Source of the DNA: Micromonospora sp. WMMD1102
GTDB lineage: Bacteria; Actinomycetota; Actinomycetes; Mycobacteriales; Micromonosporaceae
Direction of reading: 5' to 3'
Length of the DNA stretch: 64,000 bases
Assembly (NCBI RefSeq): GCF_029626265.1
Contig: NZ_JARUBN010000001.1
Span: forward strand, 7,753,001 to 7,817,000
The notes below the pieces were generated by a model, which saw nothing but the letters and a program-made list of their open reading frames with translations, ran no database searches and was not told the origin of the DNA. Below are positions 1 through 7,920 of the stretch, piece by piece (the stretch's first letter is position 1; the number at the start of each line of letters is the position of its first letter). Position numbers and translations under genes: made by a program.

Positions 1-279
1 GTGGTGGATGCCGCGCTGGAGACCGACGAGCAGTACGAGGGCTGCCTGTCGTTGTTCGACCTCCGCGGCCTGGTCGCCCGGCCGCTCCGGCTCGACGTCG
101 AGCACGCCCGCTGGGACGGCACCCGTCTGATCACGTCGTTCGAGCTGGCCATGGCCCGGCTGGTGGCGCACGAGGTCGACCACCTGGAGGGCCGGCTCTA
201 CGTCGACCGGATGGACCCGGAGGTCCCGCTGGTGCCGATCGAGGAGTACCGCGACACCGGCAACCCCTGGCGCTACTGA
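1..279 (+). CDS. def: Peptide deformylase, C-terminal part (5' end outside window)
   Basis: Removes the formyl group from the N-terminal methionine of nascent proteins; a cytosolic metalloenzyme acting at the ribosome exit. The visible 92 residues contain two of the three family motifs: EGCLS near residue 14, whose Cys binds the metal, and HEVDHLEG near residue 57, which supplies two His ligands and the catalytic Glu. The first motif (GxGxAAxQ) would lie upstream of base 1, so the gene is cut by the window edge rather than truncated in the genome. It ends 35 bp before a strong hairpin that separates it from the convergent flavohemoglobin gene. Confidence 0.93.
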   Translation: MVDAALETDEQYEGCLSLFDLRGLVARPLRLDVEHARWDGTRLITSFELAMARLVAHEVDHLEGRLYVDRMDPEVPLVPIEEYRDTGNPWRY

Positions 280-314
280 CCCTGCCAGCCTCTTGCCCGG
301 TGCCTACGACGGGA

Positions 315-357
315 CCGGGTCCCCGTGTCCTACGGGAGAAAGGACACGGGGACCCGG
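315..357. terminator. Bidirectional hairpin terminator between def and the flavohemoglobin gene
   Basis: A perfect 16-bp stem (315-330 paired with 342-357) with an 11-nt loop, followed by CTTT, lies between two convergent genes. It can terminate both. Confidence 0.85.
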
Positions 358-379
358 CTTTGGGGGAGAGGGAGGGTCT

Positions 380-1495
380 CTAGATGTCGCCGAAGGCGTC
401 GTACCGGATGTTCTCCGGGGGCACGTCGTCGGCGGCGAGGGTGCGCAGGGCGGAGCGGACCAGGCGGGCGGATCCGGAGACGTAACAGTCGTGCGCGGTC
501 CACGGGCCGTACCGGGCGAAGATGTCGGTGATCTCGCCCCGTTCACCGGCGAAGCCCGGATCCGCGCTGCACGCCGGAGTCACCGAGAGCCAGGGATGCC
601 GGGCGGCGAGATCGTAGAGTTCGGTGAGCCCGTACAGGTCCTCCCGGCCGGCCGCGCCGACGAAGACGTGCATCCACCGGGTGCGGTTGTATCCGGCCAG
701 TTCCTCGGCGAGCGCCTTGACCGGCGCCAGCCCCACCCCGCCGGCCACACAGAGCACGTCCCGGGAGGAGTCCCGGTCCAGCGTCATCGCGCCCATCGGG
801 GCGGCCACCCGCAGCAGGTCACCGACCCTGGTGCGGCGGACCAGGGCGCTGGAGACCCAGCCGGCGCCGACCGCCCGGACGTGCAACTCGATGGTGCCGT
901 CCGCGCGCGGGGCGTTGGCGATCGAGTACGTCCGCCACAGGCGCGGCTGATAGCGCGGCACCTCGACACTGACGTACTGGCCGGCGCGGTACGGCAGCTG
1001 CTGCTGGAGCGGACGGCAGGTCAGTACGGCGATGTCGCTGCCCCGGCGTTCGTGGCCGACCACCTCCGCGTGCCAGAACGGCGGGTTCGGGTCGTCGGCC
1101 GCGCCGGCCTGCATCCGCTCGGCGATCACCCGGTACGCGTCCCGCCACGCCTGGTCGTGCTCGACCGTCCACCGCTCCCCGGCGACCTCCCGCAGTGCGG
1201 CCAGCAGTGCGCTGCCCATGACCTCGTAGTGCGCCGGCCGGACGTGGTACTTGCGGTGGTCGCGGCCGAGCGAACGAAGGTACTCGTCGAATCTCTCCGG
1301 GTCACCGATGGTCTGGACAGCGGTCACGATCGCCTCCAGCAGCCGGTCCCGCTGGCCGGTCATCTGCACGGGGAACAGGGTGCGCAGGTCAGGGTCGGAC
1401 AGGAACATCCGGGCGTAGAAGTATCCCGCGACCCTGTCCCGTCGATCTTCGACGAGGGTCCAGCTCTCCTTCAACAGCTGCGCGAGATTGTCCAT
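380..1495 (-). CDS. Flavohemoglobin-like protein: globin plus FAD/NAD(P) reductase
   Basis: Residues 1-140 are a bacterial globin domain (the helix containing YFYARMF carries the expected B10 Tyr region; RPAHYEV fits the proximal His). Residues 150-250 form the FAD-binding barrel (RAGQYVSVEV, RTYSIANAP) and the C-terminal third an NAD(P)-binding fold (CVAGGVGLAPV). The family (Hmp) dioxygenates nitric oxide to nitrate or reduces it. The 371 aa are slightly shorter than Hmp (about 400). The ATG at 1495 was chosen because GGGAAGG lies about 7 bp upstream; an in-frame ATG at 1561 would add 22 residues that do not look like globin. It is transcribed alone and divergently from the CPBP gene. A 17-bp inverted repeat 61 bp upstream is a candidate operator. 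NO detoxification is inferred from the family. Confidence 0.88.
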   Translation of the reverse strand: MDNLAQLLKESWTLVEDRRDRVAGYFYARMFLSDPDLRTLFPVQMTGQRDRLLEAIVTAVQTIGDPERFDEYLRSLGRDHRKYHVRPAHYEVMGSALLAALREVAGERWTVEHDQAWRDAYRVIAERMQAGAADDPNPPFWHAEVVGHERRGSDIAVLTCRPLQQQLPYRAGQYVSVEVPRYQPRLWRTYSIANAPRADGTIELHVRAVGAGWVSSALVRRTRVGDLLRVAAPMGAMTLDRDSSRDVLCVAGGVGLAPVKALAEELAGYNRTRWMHVFVGAAGREDLYGLTELYDLAARHPWLSVTPACSADPGFAGERGEITDIFARYGPWTAHDCYVSGSARLVRSALRTLAADDVPPENIRYDAFGDI

Positions 1496-1555
1496 GACAC
1501 CTTCCCGGTCGGGGTCGCTGCACGAATAAGAATGAATACGGTGAGTCAGTTTCGG

Positions 1556-1572
1556 TCGCACAGCGTGTGCGA
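1556..1572. promoter_or_regulatory. Inverted repeat upstream of the flavohemoglobin gene
   Basis: TCGCACA-GCG-TGTGCGA is a perfect 7+7 inverted repeat 61 bp upstream of the chosen start. Its position suits a regulator-binding site; the regulator is unknown. Confidence 0.4.
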
Positions 1573-1623
1573 TCGAAGGTCAAGAGTTGGTCGGCGATGC
1601 CCTGTCGAGCGTTGCGGAGGGCG

Positions 1624-1675
1624 GAAGACCGGGACTGAAGACCGGGACTGAAGACCGAAGCGGAAGACCGGAGCG
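1624..1675. repeat. Four tandem 13-bp repeats
   Basis: Two identical copies of GAAGACCGGGACT are followed by two diverged copies (GAAGACCGAAGCG, GAAGACCGGAGCG) in the 221-bp gap between two divergent genes, just upstream of the CPBP start. Confidence 0.8.
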
Positions 1676-1716
1676 GACGCTCCCGGGCGGTCGCCGAATC
1701 GGGCACAGTTGTCCGA

Positions 1717-2601
1717 GTGACGGTTGATCTCGCCCGCCCGCTCGCCCGCCGGGTGCTGGGCCCCGAGGTGTTGCTGGTCCTGGGCCTGTCGCTGGGCCAG
1801 TCCGCGATCTACTCCGTGGTGACGATCACCGCCCGGCTCACCGCCGCCCGGCCGCTCTCCCAGCAGACCGCCGCGCTGAACGCCTCCCAGTCGCCCCGGC
1901 CCTGGCTGGATCTCACATACCAGCTCCTCGGGATCTTCTTCGCCCTCGTGCCGGTGCTGCTCGCCGTACACCTGTTGAACCGCGACCGGATCCTGGACCG
2001 GCTCTCGGACCGGCCGCTGGACCGCGACGGACTGCTCGCCCGGGACGCGCTGCCCGACCAGGGTCCGGATGGCGGCCGGGACGTGCTGCCCGACCAGGGT
2101 CCGGGCGGCGCCCGGGAGGCGCTCGGCCTGGACGTCCGGCGACCCGGCCGCGACCTGGCCTGGGGGGCGGCGCTGGCCGCCGCGATCGGACTGCCCGGAC
2201 TCGGCCTTCTCTGGATCGCCGCGCAGCTGGGCGTCAACGCCACGGTGGTACCGGCCAGCCTGCCGGCCCTCTGGTGGACGGTCCCGGTGCTCGTCCTCTC
2301 GGCCGCGCAGAACGCGATCCTCGAAGAGGTGGTCGTGGTCGGCTATCTGCTGACCCGGCTACGCCAGCTGGGTTGGCGGATCGGCGCAGTGATCGCCGCC
2401 AGTGCCCTGCTGCGCGGCTCGTACCACCTCTACCAGGGCTTCGGTGCCTTCGTCGGCAACGCGGTCATGGGCGTGGTGTTCGCGCTGTTCTTCCTGCGCA
2501 CCAAGCGGGTGCTACCGCTGGTGGTGGCGCACACCCTGCTGGACGTGGTCGCCTTCGTCGGCTACGCGCTGCTGCCCCGCGACTGGTTCGACTGGCTGTA
2601 G
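1717..2601 (+). CDS. CPBP-family intramembrane protease (Abi-type)
   Basis: A multispanning membrane protein of 294 aa. The C-terminal half carries the CPBP/Abi pattern: a Glu pair near residue 205 (EEVVVVGYL), SYHLYQG, and VAHTLLD near the end, which supply the Glu and His residues proposed to form the metal site of Rce1-like glutamic proteases. The usual Arg after the Glu pair (EExxxR) is not at its standard position, so activity is uncertain. Residues 88-140 are a hydrophilic insert rich in D, R and P with an imperfect repeat (LPDQGPDGG/LPDQGPGGA), probably an extramembrane loop. The GTG start is the first in-frame option. Members are linked to protein maturation and bacteriocin self-immunity; the substrate is unknown. 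Confidence 0.8.
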   Translation: MTVDLARPLARRVLGPEVLLVLGLSLGQSAIYSVVTITARLTAARPLSQQTAALNASQSPRPWLDLTYQLLGIFFALVPVLLAVHLLNRDRILDRLSDRPLDRDGLLARDALPDQGPDGGRDVLPDQGPGGAREALGLDVRRPGRDLAWGAALAAAIGLPGLGLLWIAAQLGVNATVVPASLPALWWTVPVLVLSAAQNAILEEVVVVGYLLTRLRQLGWRIGAVIAASALLRGSYHLYQGFGAFVGNAVMGVVFALFFLRTKRVLPLVVAHTLLDVVAFVGYALLPRDWFDWL

Positions 2602-4115
2602 CCGGGCTGCTCCGCACGCGCCACCGCCCGGTCGCCCCCGACACGGTGTCCCGGTGCCGAGCGGTAGTACTCGACGGCCCGGGCGGCGAGCCGTTCGGTG
2701 TCGGCCGAACTCAGCATCGCGGCGGCCAGCGCCATCGCCCCGGGCAGGCGTCGTACGGCCAGCCGCAGCATCAGCCAGTTCACGCTCCGGGCGACCATCG
2801 GCGCACCGAGCCGCCAGCCCGCCTCGGCGAGCCTGCCCCCTGCCGGGCTCGTCTCGCCGTCCGCCTCCACCGGCGCCACGTTCGGCTGGTCGTCAGGGTG
2901 GACGGCGATCGCGGCCTCGGCGGCGGCGATCGCGACCCGGGCGCTGGGCAGATCCGGGTGGACCCGGAGCAGTACCAGCAGGTCGGCGGCTCGGTCCGGC
3001 CGGGTCGGATCGAGGGCGTGCGCGGCCGCGAGGTGCAGCACCAGGCCAGCCTGAGCCCAGATGACGGTGGCTAACTCGGTGAACGGGGCGAGCAGCCCGG
3101 TCGTGGTCGACAGTGCCCCACCCGCGGCGGCGAGCCGGACGTACCGCCGGGTGGCCAGCCGCACGAGGCCCTGGTGGGTGGCATTCGGGTACGCCGCCCG
3201 CACCCATGCCGCCCAGGATCGAGCCTCCGGCCCCAGACTCCGTACCGCCGCCAGGGCGAGCAGTTCCGGCGCGTACCCCGGATGATCGAAAAGCTGCCGG
3301 ATCGTCGACGCCTCCGCGTCGGAGGTGGCGGAGTACTCCGAGGCTGTGACCCTGGTCTCAGCGAGTTCGCCCGGACCGCGGGTACCGGCTGCGGCGGACG
3401 GTGTGCTGACCTGTGGTGCGGCGGCGGTGGAGGGTACCGGCGCGGTCGCCTCGGAGGGCTTGGCCGTGGCCGCCCCGGTCGCCGTTGCCCCAGCGGTCTT
3501 CTTGGCCGCGGTCTTCCTGGGCGTGCTCTCCTTGGCCGCGGCCTTCTCGGCTGTGGTCTTCTTGGCTGTGGTCTTCTGCGCCGGGCCGGCTTTTCCGGCG
3601 GTCGCCTTCTTCGCCGGCCCAGCCTTCTTGCCGGGGGCCTTGGCCGACGCGGCGACGCTACGGCCCGCCGCCTCTCCGCCGGTGAGGCTGGCATCCTCGG
3701 GTTGCGGGGCGACGTCACCCGCCGCGTCCACCCTGCCGGAGGCGGGATCCGGAGCGGCCGGCGGGTTCTCGGACGTCTCCTGATGGGGCGGCCTGGCCAT
3801 CGTGGGGATGTCCTGGCCGGTTCGCCCGGTTGCCGGTGCCGGCGTCACGGGATCGGGCTGCTCGACCGTCCCGGACGGCTTCGCGGGCCGGGACGTGGGA
3901 TGGGCCGGAGGCTGCGATTCGGGTTCGGCGGGCGGCTGGAAGAGCACTGTCGGTGGAGTCTTTCGGGCCCGGGGGCGGGGTGGCGCCGGAGGCGGGTCGG
4001 TGGTCTCCGCCTCGGCATCAGGAGAGGCGAAGGCTGCGTTGATCGGGCCGGAGCGGCGGGTCGGCTTCGGCTCCGGGCGGCGGCGTGTCGGCTCGGTGGG
4101 CGACTGCTCCTCCAT
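2562..4115 (-). CDS. Large Pro- and Lys/Ala-rich protein with a helical C-terminal domain
   Basis: 517 aa in three parts. Residues 1-150 are disordered and rich in Pro, Thr and Glu. Residues about 155-235 are a Lys/Ala-rich tract (repeats such as AKKTTAKK and PAKKAT) resembling histone H1 tails or the tails of actinobacterial HU and RNase E, and likely bind nucleic acid or the surface. Residues about 280-450 are helical with a Gly/Ala-rich hydrophobic stretch (LAAAGGALSTTTGLLAPF), faintly recalling EcsC-type proteins; that link is weak. The ATG at 4115 was chosen over in-frame codons up to 4286 because the latter run into the tRNA-Ser promoter region. Its last 40 bp overlap the convergent CPBP gene. 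Function unknown. Confidence 0.72.
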   Translation of the reverse strand: MEEQSPTEPTRRRPEPKPTRRSGPINAAFASPDAEAETTDPPPAPPRPRARKTPPTVLFQPPAEPESQPPAHPTSRPAKPSGTVEQPDPVTPAPATGRTGQDIPTMARPPHQETSENPPAAPDPASGRVDAAGDVAPQPEDASLTGGEAAGRSVAASAKAPGKKAGPAKKATAGKAGPAQKTTAKKTTAEKAAAKESTPRKTAAKKTAGATATGAATAKPSEATAPVPSTAAAPQVSTPSAAAGTRGPGELAETRVTASEYSATSDAEASTIRQLFDHPGYAPELLALAAVRSLGPEARSWAAWVRAAYPNATHQGLVRLATRRYVRLAAAGGALSTTTGLLAPFTELATVIWAQAGLVLHLAAAHALDPTRPDRAADLLVLLRVHPDLPSARVAIAAAEAAIAVHPDDQPNVAPVEADGETSPAGGRLAEAGWRLGAPMVARSVNWLMLRLAVRRLPGAMALAAAMLSSADTERLAARAVEYYRSAPGHRVGGDRAVARAEQPGYSQSNQSRGSSA

Positions 4116-4288
4116 GTCAGGTGAGCCTAGTCTCGGCGGCGGATCGACACCGAACAGGAACCGGCGGGCTTCTGGCGCCAGGGCGCCGGCTGGCCGGTGC
4201 GGGGCCTCAGCGTGTACCCGGGAAGTCGTTTTGCCCCGCTGGGTCGCCGCCCTGTATCCTCGACCAACGTGGTCGGGTGAGACCACGG

Positions 4289-4379
4289 GGAGACTTCGCC
4301 TAGTCTGGTCTATGGCGCCGCACTGCTAATGCGGTTGGGGTCTTAAAGCCCCTCCCGGGTTCGAATCCCGGAGTCTCCG
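4289..4379 (+). tRNA. tRNA-Ser (GCT)
   Basis: 91 nt with a 7-bp acceptor stem (GGAGACT with AGTCTCC), anticodon GCT at 4325-4327 flanked by CCGCA/TGCGG, a long variable arm typical of class II tRNAs (pairing GGGG with CCCC), and a T-arm with GGTTCGAATCC. CCA is not encoded. It lies 35 bp upstream of tRNA-Arg. Confidence 0.97.
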
Positions 4380-4414
4380 CGCCGAGGGTTGGTGTGTAGA
4401 CTGGCCCGGCACCT

Positions 4415-4487
4415 GCGCCCGTAGCTCAACGGATAGAGCATCTGACTACGGATCAGAAGGTTAGGGGTTCGAATCCCTTCGGGCGCG
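4415..4487 (+). tRNA. tRNA-Arg (ACG); integration site of the island
   Basis: 73 nt with acceptor stem GCGCCCG/CGGGCGC, discriminator G, anticodon ACG inside TCTGA-CT-ACG-GA-TCAGA, and a canonical T-arm. CCA is not encoded. The 3' part, from the anticodon loop to the end, is duplicated exactly at 17364-17406, marking this tRNA as the attachment site. The gene is intact, as expected when the incoming element restores the 3' half. Confidence 0.97.
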
Positions 4488-4488
4488 C
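4446..4488 (+). repeat. attL: left 43-bp copy of the tRNA-Arg 3' end
   Basis: Identical over 43 bp to 17364-17406. It begins in the anticodon loop and ends one base past the tRNA. An integrase gene starts about 330 bp to its right, the usual arrangement. Confidence 0.93.
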
Positions 4489-4814
4489 CTATCTGACCAG
4501 GGAAGATAGCCGATCGGCTATCTTCCCTGTCGTCGTGTGAGTCACGTGTGAGTCACGCCTGTGGCACACGTTCTTGGACTGGCGCGGCATCGCTGAGCTG
4601 CTGATCTGTCTGGCGGCGCGGCGGGTTCGTCAGGTAGGCGTGCTCGAAGGGCTCGGACTCCTAACTTTGGTCTGTGGTCGGACTCAATCTGTTTGAGGAA
4701 GACTGTGACGTTTGGTGTAGTGAAGTCCGGTTCTCGTGTCCCGGCGGCTCTTGTCTGTCCGGCCGTGCTGCGGGCACTGCTTGCTGTTGGATCCGGCTTC
4801 CGGGGTGGGTGCTG
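4489..4814. promoter_or_regulatory. Island left end: 32-bp perfect palindrome and direct repeats; no gene
   Basis: Bases 4498-4529 form a perfect 32-bp palindrome (half GGGAAGATAGCC, extended by CA), 10 bp past the tRNA; it could end tRNA transcription or be a recombinase accessory site. It is followed by the direct repeats GTGTGAGTCAC/GTGTGAGTCAC (about 4536-4557). A similar GTG-GGTCAC run appears at about 17450-17485, outside attR. No convincing gene precedes the integrase. Confidence 0.6.
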
Positions 4815-6110
4815 ATGCGCACCTCGGATGGGCTGGGCCGGGTGTATCGGCGGTGTGGCTGCCGTGACGAGGAGACGGGCAAGCAGTTCGGCGCACGCTG
4901 CGAGCGGCTGGCGGACCTCAGCCACGGGCGCTGGTACTTCTCGCTGCAGGTACCCGGCGTGGACGGCGGTCGTGATCGGGTCCGTCGGGGCGGGTTCGCC
5001 ACTCTGGCTGAGGCGGAACGGGCCTGCTGGGAACTGTCCCAGTTGCCGGGGCCGGAGGCGTTAGCGCGGACCTGGACGGTGCGACGCTGGCTGCATTTCT
5101 GGCTGTCGGAGCTGGAGGGCCGGTTGCGGCCCACGACGGTGCTCAACTACCGCAGCATTGTGGAGAAGTACCTGATCCCGCACCTGGGCCGCTTTCGGTT
5201 GAGCAAGCTGCGCACGAAGATTGTTCAGCGGGCCATGGACGCGATTTGCCGCCAGGTCGTGCGCGGCGGCCGGCTGATCTCGCCGGGCAGCGTGAGCCGG
5301 ATCCGGGCCGTGCTGCGCAGCGCGTTGTCGGAGGCGAGACGGCAGGGCATCGTCGGCCACAACCCTGCCCGGAATCTGCGGCTACCGAACGGGGCGCGTC
5401 CGCATGCGGTGGTCTGGGATGACGAGCACGAGGCGGTGTGGCGTGAGACCGGCGTGCGCCCACGGGTCGCGGTGTGGGACCTGGACAACCTGGCGCGGTT
5501 CCTTGAGGCGGTGCGCGACGACCGGTTGTTCGTGCTGTGGTGGCTGGTGGCGCTGCGCGGCCCTCGTCGGGGCGAGATGGCGGGCCTGCGCTGGGAGGAC
5601 ATCGACCTGGCTGTGGGAGAGTTGACGATCAGGGAACAGGTCATCGTCATCGGTGGGCGGGAGCACCTCGGGCCGCCCAAGTCAGCGGCGGGAGTGCGGA
5701 CACTGGCGCTCGACGACGCCACGGTGAAGCTGTTGTGGGAGCTGTGGCATGAGCAGCGACGCCGGCGCGGCGGGGTTGATCCGAAGGGGCGGGTCTTCGT
5801 CCACGCGAACGGGCGTCCGGTGCGGCCGGACTGGTTGACCCGCCGGTTCGCGAAGCTCGTCAAGCAGTTGGGGCTGCCGCCGGTGCGGTTGCACGACTTG
5901 CGGCACGCGGCCGCGGGGCTGGCGTCTGCGGCCGGGGTGGACTTGAAGCTGATCCAGCACGACATGGGCCACGCCAGCCCGGTCACCACTGCGGAGACCT
6001 ACATCTACGTGTTCAAGCGGATGGCCAAGGAGGCGGTGCGGGCGAGCGCAGAACTGCTGTTGTCCCACGTGAAGATCCGAATGTCACTGGAAGGTGCCTC
6101 CCAGGCATGA
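4815..6110 (+). CDS. int: Tyrosine site-specific integrase next to attL
   Basis: Catalyses integration and, with a directionality factor, excision at the tRNA-Arg site. 431 aa. The N-terminus has a Cys-containing segment (YRRCGCRDEETGK) seen in many actinobacterial island integrases, then a SAM-like core-binding domain (about residues 80-180), then the catalytic domain with RRGEMAGLRW (first Arg), HDLRHAAAGLA (His-x-x-Arg), HDMGHASPVTT and the nucleophile Tyr in AETYIY near residue 400. The ATG at 4815 was preferred to codons back to 4674 because homology-like sequence begins at MRTSDGLGRVYRR. It points away from attL and converges with the second integrase. It is the best candidate for the active recombinase. 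Confidence 0.9.
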   Translation: MRTSDGLGRVYRRCGCRDEETGKQFGARCERLADLSHGRWYFSLQVPGVDGGRDRVRRGGFATLAEAERACWELSQLPGPEALARTWTVRRWLHFWLSELEGRLRPTTVLNYRSIVEKYLIPHLGRFRLSKLRTKIVQRAMDAICRQVVRGGRLISPGSVSRIRAVLRSALSEARRQGIVGHNPARNLRLPNGARPHAVVWDDEHEAVWRETGVRPRVAVWDLDNLARFLEAVRDDRLFVLWWLVALRGPRRGEMAGLRWEDIDLAVGELTIREQVIVIGGREHLGPPKSAAGVRTLALDDATVKLLWELWHEQRRRRGGVDPKGRVFVHANGRPVRPDWLTRRFAKLVKQLGLPPVRLHDLRHAAAGLASAAGVDLKLIQHDMGHASPVTTAETYIYVFKRMAKEAVRASAELLLSHVKIRMSLEGASQA

Positions 6111-6240
6111 CCTGACGATCACGGTCACCGCACACCCCTGATGGGTGGGCAGTTGCGGCTGCGGCGTCCGAAGTCGGTAGGGCTGCCCGGAAAGGCCGAG
6201 AGATCTTCCTCGTCCCCCCGGGCAGTCCGTGGCGAGATCG

Positions 6241-7683
6241 TCACCCGCTTTCGCGTGTCCGCCGAATTCTGCCCTTTGGCGCGACCTGGTCCTTCATCTT
6301 GGACCGCCTCTGCGCTGCGCGGGTGTCGCTGGCTGGCTTCGTCTTCTCGGCGGTCGTCGGGCGCCGTGTTGCGCTGTCTCCGCGCCCAGCGGGCCGCCGC
6401 ATTTCGGCGCCGGGTTTGCCGGCGTTGAGGACGAGGCGGGCGGTGGCTTCGGCGGCCTTGTGCTGGGTGGCGGGCAGGCTGGTGGTGTAGGTGTCGGCAG
6501 TGATGCGGATGGTGGCGTGGCCGAGCTGATGCTGGATGGTTTTGAGATCGGCGCCGGCGGTGTGGGCGAGGGTCGCGGCGCCGTGCCGGAGGTCGTGCAG
6601 CCGAATCGGCGGTAGCCCGGCCCGGTCGACCAGGAGCCGGAGGCGCTGGGTGAGGTAGCCGGGATGGACGGGTAAACCGTAGGGGCTGGTGAAGACGTAG
6701 CCACTGTCGTGGCAAACCTTCCCGGCGCCGGTGCGTGCGGCGCGGTGTCGGCGTTGCCGTTCGGCATGCTGACCCAGGATCCGTACGGTGTGCCGGTCCA
6801 GGGCTATGGTGCGGCGGCTGGTCGCGGACTTGGGTGGGCCTTCGTGGACGTCGTAGCCGGCGGTGGTGCGTTGCCGCACGATCGATAGTTGGCGGGCGTG
6901 GAGGTCGATCTCGGTCCAGCGCAGGCCGGCGGCTTCGCCCCGGCGCAGGCCGCGTAGGGCGATCAGCCACCACAGGGCGAACAGGTTGTCGTCGCGGACG
7001 TAGTCGAGGAACGCGGCGAGCTGGACCGGTGTCCAGACCGCGACGGACGGCCGCTCGCCGGTGGCTTCCCATTCAGCGACCCTGTTCTCGGTCCACAGCC
7101 GTGCCAGGGGACGCTCCTGGGCGGGCAGTTCTACCCGCCGGGCGGGGTTGTCGACGATCAGGCCCTCGCGGATGGCGGCGTTGAGCGCGGCCCGAAGGGT
7201 GGTGTGGAGGTGCCGCAGCGTGCACGGCGTCTGGGGCTGGCCGGACCGGTTGCGGGTGGCGGCGATCTGCGTGAACGCCGCGTTGAGCTGCCGGGAGGTC
7301 AGGTCGCCGAGGATCAGGTGTCCGACGTGGGGGACGAGGAATCCCTCGACATCGCGCGTGTAGTGCATTTTGGTCGTCGGCCGAATCCTGGTCCTGGTCG
7401 ACAGCCAGTACCGCAACCACCGGGTGACCGTCCACGACCGGCCGGCCTGCTGCTCACGAGACAGGATCAGGAGTTCGTCGCGGGCCTTCCGCGCGGCCGC
7501 CTCCGACGCGTACCCACCGCGACGTACCCGTTCGTTCTGTCCGAGCAGATTCCGCGTGGAGCAGTGGAAGTACCAGCTTCCGTGGTCAGGCTCCGGCAGC
7601 TTTGGGCAGCTCTTGCCCAGCGTCCGCCTGGTCGCTGGGTCCAGGCAGCCGCACCGCTTCACAATCGCACCCTGGCTTTTCAT
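6241..7683 (-). CDS. int: Second tyrosine integrase of the same type
   Basis: 480 aa, with the same architecture as the attL-proximal integrase: an N-terminal CGC segment (VKRCGCLDPATRR), a core-binding region, then LRGLRRGEAAGLRW, HDLRHGAATLA, HQLGHATIRIT and the nucleophile Tyr in ADTYTT. A basic C-terminal tail of about 60 aa follows the catalytic domain. The ATG at 7683 has GGGAG about 10 bp upstream. All catalytic residues are visible, so it could be active. It is not next to either att repeat, and two integrases in 3 kb suggest that one element entered another or that two elements fused. The two proteins are clearly diverged, so it is not a recent duplication. Confidence 0.88.
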   Translation of the reverse strand: MKSQGAIVKRCGCLDPATRRTLGKSCPKLPEPDHGSWYFHCSTRNLLGQNERVRRGGYASEAAARKARDELLILSREQQAGRSWTVTRWLRYWLSTRTRIRPTTKMHYTRDVEGFLVPHVGHLILGDLTSRQLNAAFTQIAATRNRSGQPQTPCTLRHLHTTLRAALNAAIREGLIVDNPARRVELPAQERPLARLWTENRVAEWEATGERPSVAVWTPVQLAAFLDYVRDDNLFALWWLIALRGLRRGEAAGLRWTEIDLHARQLSIVRQRTTAGYDVHEGPPKSATSRRTIALDRHTVRILGQHAERQRRHRAARTGAGKVCHDSGYVFTSPYGLPVHPGYLTQRLRLLVDRAGLPPIRLHDLRHGAATLAHTAGADLKTIQHQLGHATIRITADTYTTSLPATQHKAAEATARLVLNAGKPGAEMRRPAGRGDSATRRPTTAEKTKPASDTRAAQRRSKMKDQVAPKGRIRRTRESG

Positions 7684-7920
7684 CGTTTTCTCCCTTTGTT
7701 GGTGGTGGCCACACCCTCACCCAGGGAGATTGGGTAAAAATCGGTTTCCGGATTGGTTCACGATTTCCGTCGACTACGAGCCGTCCGGCGCGCGTAAGAG
7801 CTTCAGTTCAGTTCGTTGTCCGGGATTCGGTCTTGGCCCGGGATTCGGACTGGAGGAGGCAACGGGGTAGGCAAGCGGCTCTGTCGCATTAGCGGATCGG
7901 TGGGCACGCGCCGGGACGGG

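Noticed and set aside
2274..3074. Long plus-strand readings across the CPBP and Lys/Ala-rich genes
   Set aside because: Arg/Pro/Ala-rich out-of-frame sequence typical of high-GC shadows; no RBS, no domain.
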